Shown in pieces: positions 50,713-59,556 of a stretch of DNA of 64,000 nucleotides. The stretch lies in contig NZ_JACJPL010000026.1 of NCBI RefSeq assembly GCF_014696065.1, positions 558,001 to 622,000 of the forward strand, written 5' to 3'. The translations under genes and the position numbers were made by a program. The DNA is from Leptolyngbya sp. FACHB-261. GTDB taxonomy: Bacteria > Cyanobacteriota > Cyanobacteriia > FACHB-261. The notes below the pieces were generated by a model that saw only the letters and a list, made by a program, of their open reading frames with translations, did not search any database and was not told the origin of the DNA. The stretch's first letter is position 1; each line of letters begins with the position of its first letter.

Positions 50713-53667
50713 ATGGCGATTGATAGCGATATTCGCAAGCAAGCCTATCAGTTTTTTGTTCAAGAAGCACCAGAGCTTTTGCAAGTTATTGAGCAGGGTT
50801 TATTGAGCCTGACTCAAGACCGCAGCATCCAAAAAGTCCACACCTTAATGCGAGCCGCTCACTCGATTAAAGGAGGGGCTGCCAGTGTTGGCTCAGAGAC
50901 CATTAAAGAGATCGCCCATCGCCTCGAAGACAGCTTCAAAGCTTTATACGACGAAGACTTGCAGGTCGATCCTGAACTGGAAGATTTACTCTTTAAGGCT
51001 TACGATTGCCTGCGTCTTCCCTTGATAGAAGGGATCAGCACTGGCAGAATCAATAAATCTAAAGCCGTTACAGATGCCGACCAGGTCTTTAGCCAATTAG
51101 AAGCAAAATTAGGAGATTTCCTCAACAACGCTGCTAACTTGCCCAGTTCAGTGGAGCTGGGTGTTGATATTGCTCAGTCGATTTTCGAGGTAGATGTCGC
51201 TCAGGGATTGGAGCGGCTAGAAGCGGTTCTCGCTGATCCACATGCTTACGAAGTTGCCGGAGAGCTGTGTACACAAGCCGAAGTGTTCTCGGGGTTAGCA
51301 GAGCTTCTAAACCTGCCCGGTTTCCAAAATCTATCCCAGACAGCGATTGCCGCCGTCAAAGCTAATCCTGATCAAGCGGAAGCGATTTTAGGTTTGGCCC
51401 TAGCAGACTTTCAGCAAGCACAGCAAGCTGTTCTAGCGGGTGATCGAACTCAGGGTGGCTCGCCCTCAGAGGCATTGCTGCAATGGTTAGAGCCTGTACT
51501 CCCAACTACACCTACGGAAGTTTTAACAGCCTCCAGTCTAGTCCCGCAGTTCGACCCGGCCTATGCCCAAGAAGCCCAAGATGTCCAAGATGTCCAAGAC
51601 ACACGAGCTGTCTTAGATGTCTTCACTGATTTAAACCTCGATTTGGACTCTAATTTAGGCACCGATTTAGACGCTGTTAATGCTGAGGAGCCTGCCTTTG
51701 ATCAAGTCTTCGACCCGGCGTTTGAATTGGGTCAACAACCCAGTGAGCAGCCCACGCCCCAATCAGTACGGGTTGATTTGGACCGGCTGGATCGCCTGAA
51801 TAATTTGGTGGGTGAACTAGCGATTAACCAAAGCCGGTTATCGCTACAGAACAAGCAGCTTAGAGGCTCTGTGCAAGCCCTGTTGAAACGGTTTGCTAAT
51901 TTTCAGCAAATGGGGACACACCTACGGCATCTCTCGGACCAAACGATCGTCTCGCTTAAAACCAAAAATTTTGCACTGCCACTCTCGACCGGGCCGGACA
52001 GCGAATTTGATCAACTAGAAATGGATAGTTACAGCCAGATCCATTCCTATTTGCAATCTGTCTTGGAGGAAGTTGCCCAGCTTGCCGAAAATACAGGAGA
52101 CGTCGCACTGTTCGCGGACCAAACAAATCACGCTGTCGAGAAGCAACGTCAGACGTTGACCCATCTTCGCGACGATTTGATGTGGGCGCGCATGCTGCCT
52201 CTGAGCGAAATTCTGGAGACCTTTCCCCGCACGCTCCGGGACATGGCCAGAACTTATGGTAAACCGGTCGATTTAAAGTTGAGCGGCACGCGGGTCCTGG
52301 TAGATAAAGCTGCTTTAGAAAAGCTACGAGCGCCTCTGCTGCACTTGTTGCGCAACGCCTTTGATCACGGCATCGAGCCTCCACAAGTGCGCCAAAAGCT
52401 AGGCAAGCCAGTCACTGGTCAGATCACGATTCACGCCTACCACCAAGGTAGCCAAACCGTGATCGAAGTCCGCGATGATGGCCAAGGAATTAACCTGGAT
52501 GAGATCTGTCGTCAGGCGCGAAAGCTTAATCTGTTACCTGAAGATACCAACACAGCGATCCCAACGGCCCAGCTATATAACCTTATTTTTGAACCTGGTT
52601 TTTCAACTGCTAGCCAAGTGAGCGATATCTCGGGCCGTGGCATTGGTTTGGATGTTGTCCGTTCACAGATTCAGGAGCTTAAGGGCTCTATTAGTATCAA
52701 TTCGGAGCCTCAGCATGGCACTGCGTTTACCATTCGTCTCCCTCTGACCCTGACCATTGCTAAACTGCTGATTTTTGTCGTGAATTCCTCTACTTTGGCA
52801 CTGCCATTAGACAGTGTTGAGGAAATTATTATTCCAAAACCTGATCAAATCAAAACCTCAGGGGGCAAAAAACTCTTGCATTGGCGTGGCAGCATCGTGC
52901 CTGTGCGCCCTATATCGAGCTTGCTCACTTACACCTACCCCTTTCCAGAGTCAGCGCCTAGCCAGGTTTTAGTAGCGGTTCCAGCGCCTTCGGATTGGGC
53001 TTCTCCTCTATTGTTATTGCAACGGGATTCACAATTTTTTGCGCTCGAAATTGACCGTCTGATCACTGAGCAGGAATTGGTGATTAAACCCTTTGGTTCT
53101 GCTATGGCGCCACCCCCCTACATCTATGGCTGCACGATTCTGGGTGATGGTAGTTTAATCCCAGTGGTCGATACTTCAGCTCTACTCAGTGATGTGGAGG
53201 ATAATTTAGTTCCGATTCAACCTAAGTTACCACCTGCTTCGATTCGCAAAGCTCCAACGGTCTTGGTCGTCGATGATTCTGTGGGGATGCGACAGACGTT
53301 AACTCTCGCTCTGCAAAAGGTTGGTTACCGTGTTTTGCAAGCCCGAGATGGCCGCGAAGCTCTAGAACATCTGCGTCAAACCTCTGAGATTTGTGCGGTG
53401 ATCTGTGATGTCGAGATGCCTAACATGAATGGCTTTGAGTTTTTAACTCGTCGTCGTCAGAATCCAGAATTGAGCAAAATTCCAGTTGCCATGCTGACCT
53501 CTCGTAGCAGCCAAAAACACCAACGTATGGCAATGCTTTTAGGGGCCTCTGCTTACCTGACCAAACCTTGCCTGGAACAAGAATTGGCAGCCACATTAGA
53601 GACGATGCGCCGTGCATCAACAGCCGATAACGTGCCTCTTGTAACTGCCCTATCCGCTAAAGTTTAG
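50713..53667 (+). CDS. CheA-type histidine kinase with C-terminal receiver (hybrid)
   Basis: 984 residues. Hpt domain 1-110 with phospho-His at about 50 in RAAHSIKGGAASVG, then a long variable linker with Asp/Val/Gln-rich stretches (YAQEAQDVQDVQDTRAVLDV), a dimerisation domain near 355-480 (VRVDLDRLDRLNNLVGELAI), HATPase (LLHLLRNAFDHGIEPPQVRQ, DDGQGI, GRGIGLDVVRSQIQELKGSI), a CheW-like domain, and a receiver from about 849 with phospho-Asp near 899 in VICDVEMPNMNGFEF and Lys in YLTKPCLEQEL. This is the PixL/TaxAY1 layout of cyanobacterial motility systems. No CheR or CheB gene is in the cluster. Confidence 0.93.
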   Translation: MAIDSDIRKQAYQFFVQEAPELLQVIEQGLLSLTQDRSIQKVHTLMRAAHSIKGGAASVGSETIKEIAHRLEDSFKALYDEDLQVDPELEDLLFKAYDCLRLPLIEGISTGRINKSKAVTDADQVFSQLEAKLGDFLNNAANLPSSVELGVDIAQSIFEVDVAQGLERLEAVLADPHAYEVAGELCTQAEVFSGLAELLNLPGFQNLSQTAIAAVKANPDQAEAILGLALADFQQAQQAVLAGDRTQGGSPSEALLQWLEPVLPTTPTEVLTASSLVPQFDPAYAQEAQDVQDVQDTRAVLDVFTDLNLDLDSNLGTDLDAVNAEEPAFDQVFDPAFELGQQPSEQPTPQSVRVDLDRLDRLNNLVGELAINQSRLSLQNKQLRGSVQALLKRFANFQQMGTHLRHLSDQTIVSLKTKNFALPLSTGPDSEFDQLEMDSYSQIHSYLQSVLEEVAQLAENTGDVALFADQTNHAVEKQRQTLTHLRDDLMWARMLPLSEILETFPRTLRDMARTYGKPVDLKLSGTRVLVDKAALEKLRAPLLHLLRNAFDHGIEPPQVRQKLGKPVTGQITIHAYHQGSQTVIEVRDDGQGINLDEICRQARKLNLLPEDTNTAIPTAQLYNLIFEPGFSTASQVSDISGRGIGLDVVRSQIQELKGSISINSEPQHGTAFTIRLPLTLTIAKLLIFVVNSSTLALPLDSVEEIIIPKPDQIKTSGGKKLLHWRGSIVPVRPISSLLTYTYPFPESAPSQVLVAVPAPSDWASPLLLLQRDSQFFALEIDRLITEQELVIKPFGSAMAPPPYIYGCTILGDGSLIPVVDTSALLSDVEDNLVPIQPKLPPASIRKAPTVLVVDDSVGMRQTLTLALQKVGYRVLQARDGREALEHLRQTSEICAVICDVEMPNMNGFEFLTRRRQNPELSKIPVAMLTSRSSQKHQRMAMLLGASAYLTKPCLEQELAATLETMRRASTADNVPLVTALSAKV

Positions 53668-53671
53668 AGCC

Positions 53672-54187
53672 ATGACCTTTGAATCCACTCATTCTGCGCT
53701 CACCCATTCAGCTCGCGGTTCCCTTCGGCAGAAAAAGGCTGAGCCTCAGGTTCGAGTCATTGTTTTCTCGATTGGAGAACTGACCCTAGCTCTACATATT
53801 GAAGTAGTCTATAAGATCATCAGTAATACACTCGTTTTCGGTAGTGGCTTGAGCAATGTTGGTATTGCCCATCTGGGTGAGCATGAGCTGACGATTCTAG
53901 ATCTGCAGCAGAATTTGTACCAAAATCGCACTCCAGGTCAGGCGGTGACGGCAGATTACGTGATTGTTATTCAAAGTTCTAATGGCGAATTCTACGGCAT
54001 TCCAGTCTCAGTTGCGCCGACCATTATGGAGCTGCCTATCTCTACGATTCGCGTTCTCCCAGAGTCGTATCGTAATGCAGATACTCTAGGGATTGCCACT
54101 CATACTGCTGTGATCGAAGCAGAAAAGCCTCTGACTCTATTTCTTTTAGATGTCTATCAACTGCTGCATAAATTGATGCCTCAGTAG
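53672..54187 (+). CDS. Second CheW-like protein
   Basis: 171 residues, 4 bp after the CheA gene. CheW core: VRVIVFSIGELTLALHIEVV, IAHLGEHELTILDLQQNLYQ and FYGIPVSVAPTIMELPISTI. The leader (MTFESTHSALTHSARGSLRQ) is polar. Two CheW-like genes per cluster, one at each end, allow two receptor-kinase assemblies or a split regulatory role. It overlaps the convergent alpha/beta hydrolase gene by 7 bases at the 3' end. Confidence 0.85.
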   Translation: MTFESTHSALTHSARGSLRQKKAEPQVRVIVFSIGELTLALHIEVVYKIISNTLVFGSGLSNVGIAHLGEHELTILDLQQNLYQNRTPGQAVTADYVIVIQSSNGEFYGIPVSVAPTIMELPISTIRVLPESYRNADTLGIATHTAVIEAEKPLTLFLLDVYQLLHKLMPQ

Positions 54188-55902
54188 CCTGAGCGATCGC
54201 GTTTCTGCCCTAATAGATCCACCTGATATCGCTCTGGGGCTAGAACGACTTGGATGCCTTTTTGCTGACAGGCTTCGGACAACACTTGCAATTGTTGTTC
54301 TGGTGTCTGGTCAGATCCAGTCAAGGCGTTTAAAAATTCCTGAAAACCTAGAAACGCAAGTTGATAGATCGCCTGTTGACTAAACTGACCTCGAAAATAG
54401 CCACCATGCACATCCAGGTTTAGAGCAAAAAAGGCCACGCTCAAAGCAATATAATCCCAAAGCTGCAACACGGGCTTGCCGAGAGCATAGCTCACTACCC
54501 CTGTTGAGTGGCCTTGTTTAGCCGAGTTTTGGGTCAGCTCGCGATAGTCAGTACAATCAAAGTACGTAAACAAGTTGGCAACAGGCTTACTGCCGCTCGC
54601 TGAGCGAATCTCTCTTAATGCTTTGTGCTCCCGTTTAGAAGCTCGCACCTCTAAATACTGATAGGGATCCTCAAAATTGCCATCTGCCAAACGCGGATTG
54701 ACAATACCGTAGAACGGTTTAGAACCTGAGCGCTGTTGCTGATTGACAAAATGCTTAACAGTGATATTGCCCAAGCGATAACCGCTGGTCCGGTTCATGG
54801 CCGGAAAACTGAAATAATTAGCGGTGGTCGAAGCTAAACGCAGTGCCAGATCACCCTCATTGCTGAAAATATAGGCTTCTTCAAAACGGCGCAGGGACGA
54901 ACGTAGAAAATTGGCACGCCTGGGCATGATGGTCTCCACGGGGATGTCAGGCGCAACCAAAACTAGACGGCCCAGACTAAATACGCGACCGATTGCTGAT
55001 GAAGGTGACTTATCAGGATTAACGATACTGAGGTTTCCAATCGAACGGGTATCAAATACATCTGATAAAATCCGAATCGCATTGGTTACGACAAAGCAAC
55101 CCATGCTGTGACCGATAAAGGTCAGTTTGAGGCGTTTGCGGTCTTGAGAGCCTGGGTCTGGCTGAATTTTCCATTGCTCTTCTGTCAGTTTGGACTGTTC
55201 GAATACCGCCTGGTCTAGTTGCCGAATTAACTCAACTAAGTCTGGAACTCCAAAGTTGGCAGCTCGATAGGAATCACGGAAATAAGTGACCAAACGCAGG
55301 ACAACCAGCATCAGAATTAATGAGAAGCCGGTCACGAACAGGAGCAAGGGAATGACTAGTAACAGAAAGGGCTTCAGGACTAGAAATGCTATCAGTGTGA
55401 GAGCACTACCAACTAATCTACCCCACAACATGCCACTAGGCAGAGAGGGTAGAGCTTTGACTGCATTGCTCAGATTCCTAGAGAAGGGGCTAGATGCATC
55501 ACCCGCTGGGTTTTCTGAGGGCCAACGATAGCCGATAAACACTCGTCCCTTAGACTTGTCAATGTTCACATCATTATTGATGTAATCGTAAATGCTTTTA
55601 TACCAGGCTTGCACGTCAGAAAATCTGGAGCTGTAGCCATGAATCGCAATGACTAGTTCTGGTGTTTCGTCCTTCCATAAATGTCTGGCGATCTGCTGAA
55701 TCTGAGTTTCTGCTTCCGCCTTGGGCTGATCCTCTGCTATCTCAAAGATCGCAGCATCTGGCAGTGCGGGATAGACCTGCGTTGCATCGACATTAACGGG
55801 AGCGGTGCTGAGCGCAAGATAGCCTGGAATCGTCTGGTCACTTCGAGCTCTAAATTTATAGAGATCGAAGAGAGGAATGTCAGTATGAGATATCAGTTGC
55901 AT
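54181..55902 (-). CDS. Membrane-associated alpha/beta hydrolase-like protein
   Basis: 573 residues from ATG 55902 (MQLISHTDIPLFDLYKFRAR); an in-frame start 22 codons earlier adds unlikely leader. Sequence ELVIAIHGYSSRFSDVQAWY carries the oxyanion strand, then RVFIGYRWPSENPAGD, two adjacent TM helices (LVLKPFLLLVIPLLLFVTGF and beyond), the nucleophile elbow TFIGHSMGCFVVTNAIRILS (Ser in GHSMG), and later RLVLVAPDIPVETIMPRRA. This is the DUF900-like/lipase-like group, with membrane insertion in the middle. Substrate unknown; it overlaps the cheW gene tail to tail. Confidence 0.75.
   Translation of the reverse strand: MQLISHTDIPLFDLYKFRARSDQTIPGYLALSTAPVNVDATQVYPALPDAAIFEIAEDQPKAEAETQIQQIARHLWKDETPELVIAIHGYSSRFSDVQAWYKSIYDYINNDVNIDKSKGRVFIGYRWPSENPAGDASSPFSRNLSNAVKALPSLPSGMLWGRLVGSALTLIAFLVLKPFLLLVIPLLLFVTGFSLILMLVVLRLVTYFRDSYRAANFGVPDLVELIRQLDQAVFEQSKLTEEQWKIQPDPGSQDRKRLKLTFIGHSMGCFVVTNAIRILSDVFDTRSIGNLSIVNPDKSPSSAIGRVFSLGRLVLVAPDIPVETIMPRRANFLRSSLRRFEEAYIFSNEGDLALRLASTTANYFSFPAMNRTSGYRLGNITVKHFVNQQQRSGSKPFYGIVNPRLADGNFEDPYQYLEVRASKREHKALREIRSASGSKPVANLFTYFDCTDYRELTQNSAKQGHSTGVVSYALGKPVLQLWDYIALSVAFFALNLDVHGGYFRGQFSQQAIYQLAFLGFQEFLNALTGSDQTPEQQLQVLSEACQQKGIQVVLAPERYQVDLLGQKRDRSGY
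54193..54200. repeat. HIP1 octamer
   Basis: GCGATCGC, the highly iterated palindrome of cyanobacteria. Only one other copy was noticed in the 64 kb, at 4015-4022, so this genome appears HIP1-poor. Confidence 0.8.
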
Positions 55903-55970
55903 GACGCCACTTTTCCTAGCCCACTTGGTTCTGTTCAATGATTTCCATATAACAAGCTCGCTTAACAAAT

Positions 55971-57011
55971 TTACGCGCTGGGTCGGAGGGCAACTTTGAG
56001 CGCTTTTCGGGCTTTCATTTGTTGGAACACTTGCTCAATATTGCTCAACGGCTGTTGGTCACTCACCAATAGTTCCAATGGAAAACGGCGAGACGACAGT
56101 AAACCTAGAGCTTCCCGGACGTAGTAAGGTGTGTTGTGAAAAACGCCTTTGAGCGTTAATTCGCTGTAATGGAGGCGCTCAGTGCTCACCGAAATTTGGG
56201 TGTTGCGAGGACAGCCGCCGAATAAGTTGACTGTAGCCCCTGGACGCGCACAAGCAATGGCCGTCTCCCAGGCTGTCGTTACACCAGCTGCTTCAATGAC
56301 GACATCAGCTCCTTGTCCTTGAGTGTGCTCACGCACCACTGCTGGAATATCGGCTAATTCGTGATAGTTAAACACAGCGGTTGCCCCTAGCTGCTGACCT
56401 AAAATCAGACGCTCTGGCTGACCACCAAACAACAATACTTTGACATCCCATTGCTGTAAGGCGGCCACAAACATCAGTCCAATCGCCCCATCTCCTAATA
56501 CCGCTACCGTATCCCCGCTCCGTACATTGGAGCGAGCAGCACCATGGAGCACGCAAGCTAGAGGCTCAGTGAGGGCAGCTAGATAGTCGGGCAATGGGTC
56601 AGGAATGCGTAGCAAGTTAGAGCGCACAATGGCTGCGGGAATGCGTAGGTACTCGGCAAAGGTGCCATTGTTAAACGTCAGGTCTGAGCACAGAGAAACT
56701 TGTTGACGTTGGCAGTAAAAGCAAACCCCACATGGTGCTGAGTTGTTAGCGATTACTCGTTCACCAATCTGCCAGTCACTGATACCCTCTCCCAGGCTGG
56801 TAATCACCCCAGCAAATTCGTGACCAAAGGGCACAGGTCCGCCATTCGCCCCAAGCATTTTGGCGTGGTTACCGCGACGCCAAACTTTTAAATCAGTGCC
56901 ACAGGTCGTTGCAACGCTGACCTGGACCACAATTTCACCCGGTCCAGGTTCCGGCCGTGGCAGATCTTCCAACCGCAGATCTTCTTGTCCATAAAGTAGA
57001 GCAGCCAGCAC
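55971..57011 (-). CDS. Zinc-dependent medium-chain alcohol dehydrogenase
   Basis: 346 residues. GroES-like domain with the catalytic-zinc Cys in TTCGTDLKVWRRG and His in FGHEFAGVI; the structural zinc lobe is CGVCFYCQRQQVSLC (four cysteines). The Rossmann domain follows: TVAVLGDGAIGLMFVAALQQ, LGATAVFNYHELAD and ADVIVEAAGVTTAW. The group includes sorbitol/threonine-type dehydrogenases and related sugar-alcohol enzymes. Cofactor NAD(P); substrate unknown. Single gene between hydrolase and small membrane protein, all on the minus strand. Confidence 0.9.
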   Translation of the reverse strand: MLAALLYGQEDLRLEDLPRPEPGPGEIVVQVSVATTCGTDLKVWRRGNHAKMLGANGGPVPFGHEFAGVITSLGEGISDWQIGERVIANNSAPCGVCFYCQRQQVSLCSDLTFNNGTFAEYLRIPAAIVRSNLLRIPDPLPDYLAALTEPLACVLHGAARSNVRSGDTVAVLGDGAIGLMFVAALQQWDVKVLLFGGQPERLILGQQLGATAVFNYHELADIPAVVREHTQGQGADVVIEAAGVTTAWETAIACARPGATVNLFGGCPRNTQISVSTERLHYSELTLKGVFHNTPYYVREALGLLSSRRFPLELLVSDQQPLSNIEQVFQQMKARKALKVALRPSA

Positions 57012-57044
57012 AGAGATTCTTGATGCGAGAATTCGCCCCTCAGC

Positions 57045-57278
57045 CTAGCAGAGCCAGTGGCTACTAGCCAGAAATAGCAGTGCTAAGCCCCCATTCCAAA
57101 TCAACAAGCCAGCCATAATAAAGGGGCCATAAGTAACCATGGCGCTAGGCAGCAAAACCGACAGCAAAACGTTTTGGCCAATAGTGAGACTAAATGTGGT
57201 AATCAAGGCAACTAAGGGCATGGGATCTGAAGAACGGCGACGGCGTTTAGCAGTAAAAAAGTAGCGAGGAAGGCGCAT
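57045..57278 (-). CDS. Small basic two-TM protein
   Basis: 77 residues with a basic start (FFTAKRRRRSSDPMPLVALI) and two hydrophobic segments, ALITTFSLTIGQNVLLSVLL and GPFIMAGLLIWNGGLALLFL. The positive-inside pattern makes it a plausible inner-membrane protein. No family recognised. ATG 57278; expression not proven. It is 33 bp upstream of the dehydrogenase gene on the same strand, so they may be co-transcribed. Confidence 0.55.
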   Translation of the reverse strand: MRLPRYFFTAKRRRRSSDPMPLVALITTFSLTIGQNVLLSVLLPSAMVTYGPFIMAGLLIWNGGLALLFLASSHWLC

Positions 57279-57482
57279 GATCTCTAAGAATAATGGTAGA
57301 AGAGCTTACATCTCTAGCTAGCGTTCCCGGTTGTTTGGGCGAGGGAACGAGCTTGCCACCTGCTGGCCTGGTACTTGTACTTCGTGCCTCTGTGCCTATT
57401 CAAATCAGGGATTGCTCCTCCTCTCCAAATCGACCTATACTGCTTGAGCAATCAGGCTTTGACGCCCTTGGGGGACAGAACG

Positions 57483-58070
57483 ATGCGGCTGGGCAAAGTC
57501 GTTAAATCAAATTCCCACTGCGACTACGTTGTCCAGGTTGACGATGCTAGGGCCGTCATTAGTCCGCCACAGGCTGAGGACTACGGTTTCGGTAGTTTTG
57601 TGAAGATCGAAGGCCCAGACAAGCGACACTGGGCAGTTGGGGTTATCTACAATTCACAACTGGTCAATCCGCTTTACAACAGCAATGGTCCGCGTCTGAC
57701 CAGCGAACCTGATCCGTTGTTTACGCCAGATTTGGTCAACGAGATCCGCACGTTGCTCAGCGTTGTCTTGATCGGCAGCCTCGAAGAAACCTCTGGGGTT
57801 CAGGGCATTCCTCGCGTGGTGGTTCCTGTCGATATGCCGGTTTGCACCATGACCCAGTCGGAAGTCAAACGGTTTCACAGTGGCCAATCGGGCAAGCCGC
57901 AGTTCTGTTATTACGGCCATTTGTTGCGCTCAGGCGGTCCTTTTGCACCCCAACTAGTGCATCAGATTCTAGAAGAGATCAGCGGTTTGTTTGAGGGGCC
58001 AGAAGGGCGGGCTCTAGAAATTTTGCGTCGGGAGATGTCCTGGAAAATTACGATGGGAGCTATGCGTTAA
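57483..58070 (+). CDS. HAS-barrel domain protein (HerA-associated type)
   Basis: 195 residues from ATG 57483 (MRLGKVVKSNSHCDYVVQVD); the frame is open earlier but without family likeness. The start is a HAS-barrel-like beta fold (SFVKIEGPDKRHWAVGVIYN), the module that precedes the HerA ATPase core; here no Walker A or B follows, so the ATPase must be elsewhere. The C-terminal part (FHSGQSGKPQFCYYGHLLRS, LVHQILEEISGLFEGPEGRA) is conserved in cyanobacterial homologues as I recall. It is 3 bp from the NurA gene, so they form a pair. Confidence 0.75.
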   Translation: MRLGKVVKSNSHCDYVVQVDDARAVISPPQAEDYGFGSFVKIEGPDKRHWAVGVIYNSQLVNPLYNSNGPRLTSEPDPLFTPDLVNEIRTLLSVVLIGSLEETSGVQGIPRVVVPVDMPVCTMTQSEVKRFHSGQSGKPQFCYYGHLLRSGGPFAPQLVHQILEEISGLFEGPEGRALEILRREMSWKITMGAMR

Positions 58071-58073
58071 CCA

Positions 58074-59252
58074 ATGACGCTCAAACCCTCGCAACTAGTC
58101 AGCCTTTTGCACAGCAAACGGGATGACTTTGCCCATTTCAATCACCAGGCGATTACAGATCTACAGCGCTATCGAACCAGCTTGAAACAGGTTGCTAAGC
58201 TCTCAGCCGCTGAAGTCGATGAGAAGTTGCGCCAGTGCGAAGCGCCAGGGGCGATCCCGTTAGAACCCACTCATGCCAGGACGGGTTGGATACTGAACGC
58301 GCAGCTCAATTTCACTAGCCGTGAGCAGAGCTTTGATTGGGCCCGCCAACGCATTGTTGGTGTCTCTACGTTCGCGGTTGACGGCTCTCAAGTTTTTCCT
58401 AGCAAAGACTTGTCACTGCCGATTGCATTGGTGCAAGTGGGTTGGTTTGAGAACCCTCACACTTTAGATGGCAAGTACACCAAAGATGTCGAACTCGATG
58501 TCATGACACCCGCGGAATTGCGCACTAGTAATAGTGGTGAACCCGCCGACCGACGCGTGAATATGCGCCGCTTCCAGATGGAAACTGAGCGGCTCATCAC
58601 CTATATGCGTTCGCGTCAGTCCTGCGAGAATTGCCTAGTTTTTCTAGATGGTTCTTTGATCGCGACCTTCGCTGAAGCACTGGATGCTGAGGGGCAAAAA
58701 TTTTATGTAGATTGTCTCCTCAGCTTATTGCGCACGAGTGAACAAACTCGTGTGCCGCTAGTGGCTTACATCGATACCAGTTACAGCCGTGATCTGACGA
58801 CGCTGCTACAAGTTTTATTCGATCTACCGCCAACCCGCTCGGTTCATGATGCGCAGTTACTCAACCCGATTTTGCAGCGTTGGGGCGATCGATCCGGCTG
58901 TTTTCGCAGTGTGCGCGGCGGTGATACTGGTATTTTGAGTGACTATCAAGAACACGAAAATCGCATTGCCTTCGCCTATCTCAAAGCCCACGAAGGCTAT
59001 CCTGTGCGTTTGGAGTTTCCTGTCTGGCTGGTGGAGTCGGGCTTGCTGGATCGTGTCTTAGATTGGGTTCGCTGCGAAGTGATTATTGGCGGTGGTTATC
59101 CTTATGTAATTGAGACTGCCGATCAAACTGCTGTGCTTCAGGCAGAAGATCGCTACACCTTCTACCGCATCTTGCAGGATTGGGCTGAGCAGGAAGAGCT
59201 ATCCTTGCGCTTCTCACGCAAGATGGTCAGCAAAGTGCGACGGCGGCGTTAG
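58074..59252 (+). CDS. NurA-domain nuclease
   Basis: 392 residues. The NurA domain carries VGVSTFAVDGSQVFPSKDLS (VDGSQ metal-binding motif), VFLDGSLIATFAEALDA (second acidic site) and PLVAYIDTSYSRDLTTLLQV, then VRGGDTGILSDYQEHE and a C-terminal helix. NurA is a 5'-3' single/double-strand nuclease that works with the HerA translocase in DNA end resection, and with partners in some anti-phage systems. The catalytic Asp residues look intact. It is directly downstream of the HAS-barrel gene, supporting a NurA/HerA-like module with the ATPase encoded elsewhere. Confidence 0.82.
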   Translation: MTLKPSQLVSLLHSKRDDFAHFNHQAITDLQRYRTSLKQVAKLSAAEVDEKLRQCEAPGAIPLEPTHARTGWILNAQLNFTSREQSFDWARQRIVGVSTFAVDGSQVFPSKDLSLPIALVQVGWFENPHTLDGKYTKDVELDVMTPAELRTSNSGEPADRRVNMRRFQMETERLITYMRSRQSCENCLVFLDGSLIATFAEALDAEGQKFYVDCLLSLLRTSEQTRVPLVAYIDTSYSRDLTTLLQVLFDLPPTRSVHDAQLLNPILQRWGDRSGCFRSVRGGDTGILSDYQEHENRIAFAYLKAHEGYPVRLEFPVWLVESGLLDRVLDWVRCEVIIGGGYPYVIETADQTAVLQAEDRYTFYRILQDWAEQEELSLRFSRKMVSKVRRRR

Positions 59253-59556
59253 CTGCCGTTTGTAGAGCCAATCTAGAACCAGGTTATTAGGTCATAACGA
59301 GTCATCTAGGGGGTCGTCTGATCGGATGATGCAAACCGGATGATGCAAAAGGAAGCCACTAAGCTTTGTTTGGCATACTCAGGGAGGCGGCAATTTTTTA
59401 AAATTCAGCCCTTGTCCAACCTACCTTCCAACTCTGCGAAAGCTTCCAATTATGCTGGAACCTATAAGGTGGTAGAACCCCACCAGGGCACAAAACCCTT
59501 GGGACTGTTGGTTTCTAGGTTAGTAAAGCGAGGGCGCCTCGTAGGGATAGTCTTTC
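59253..59556. other. Intergenic region, 304 bp
   Basis: Separates the NurA gene from the histidine kinase. A 78-codon plus-strand frame (59340-59576) overlaps the kinase start and shows no recognisable feature, so it is not called. No terminator hairpin was recognised. Confidence 0.4.
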
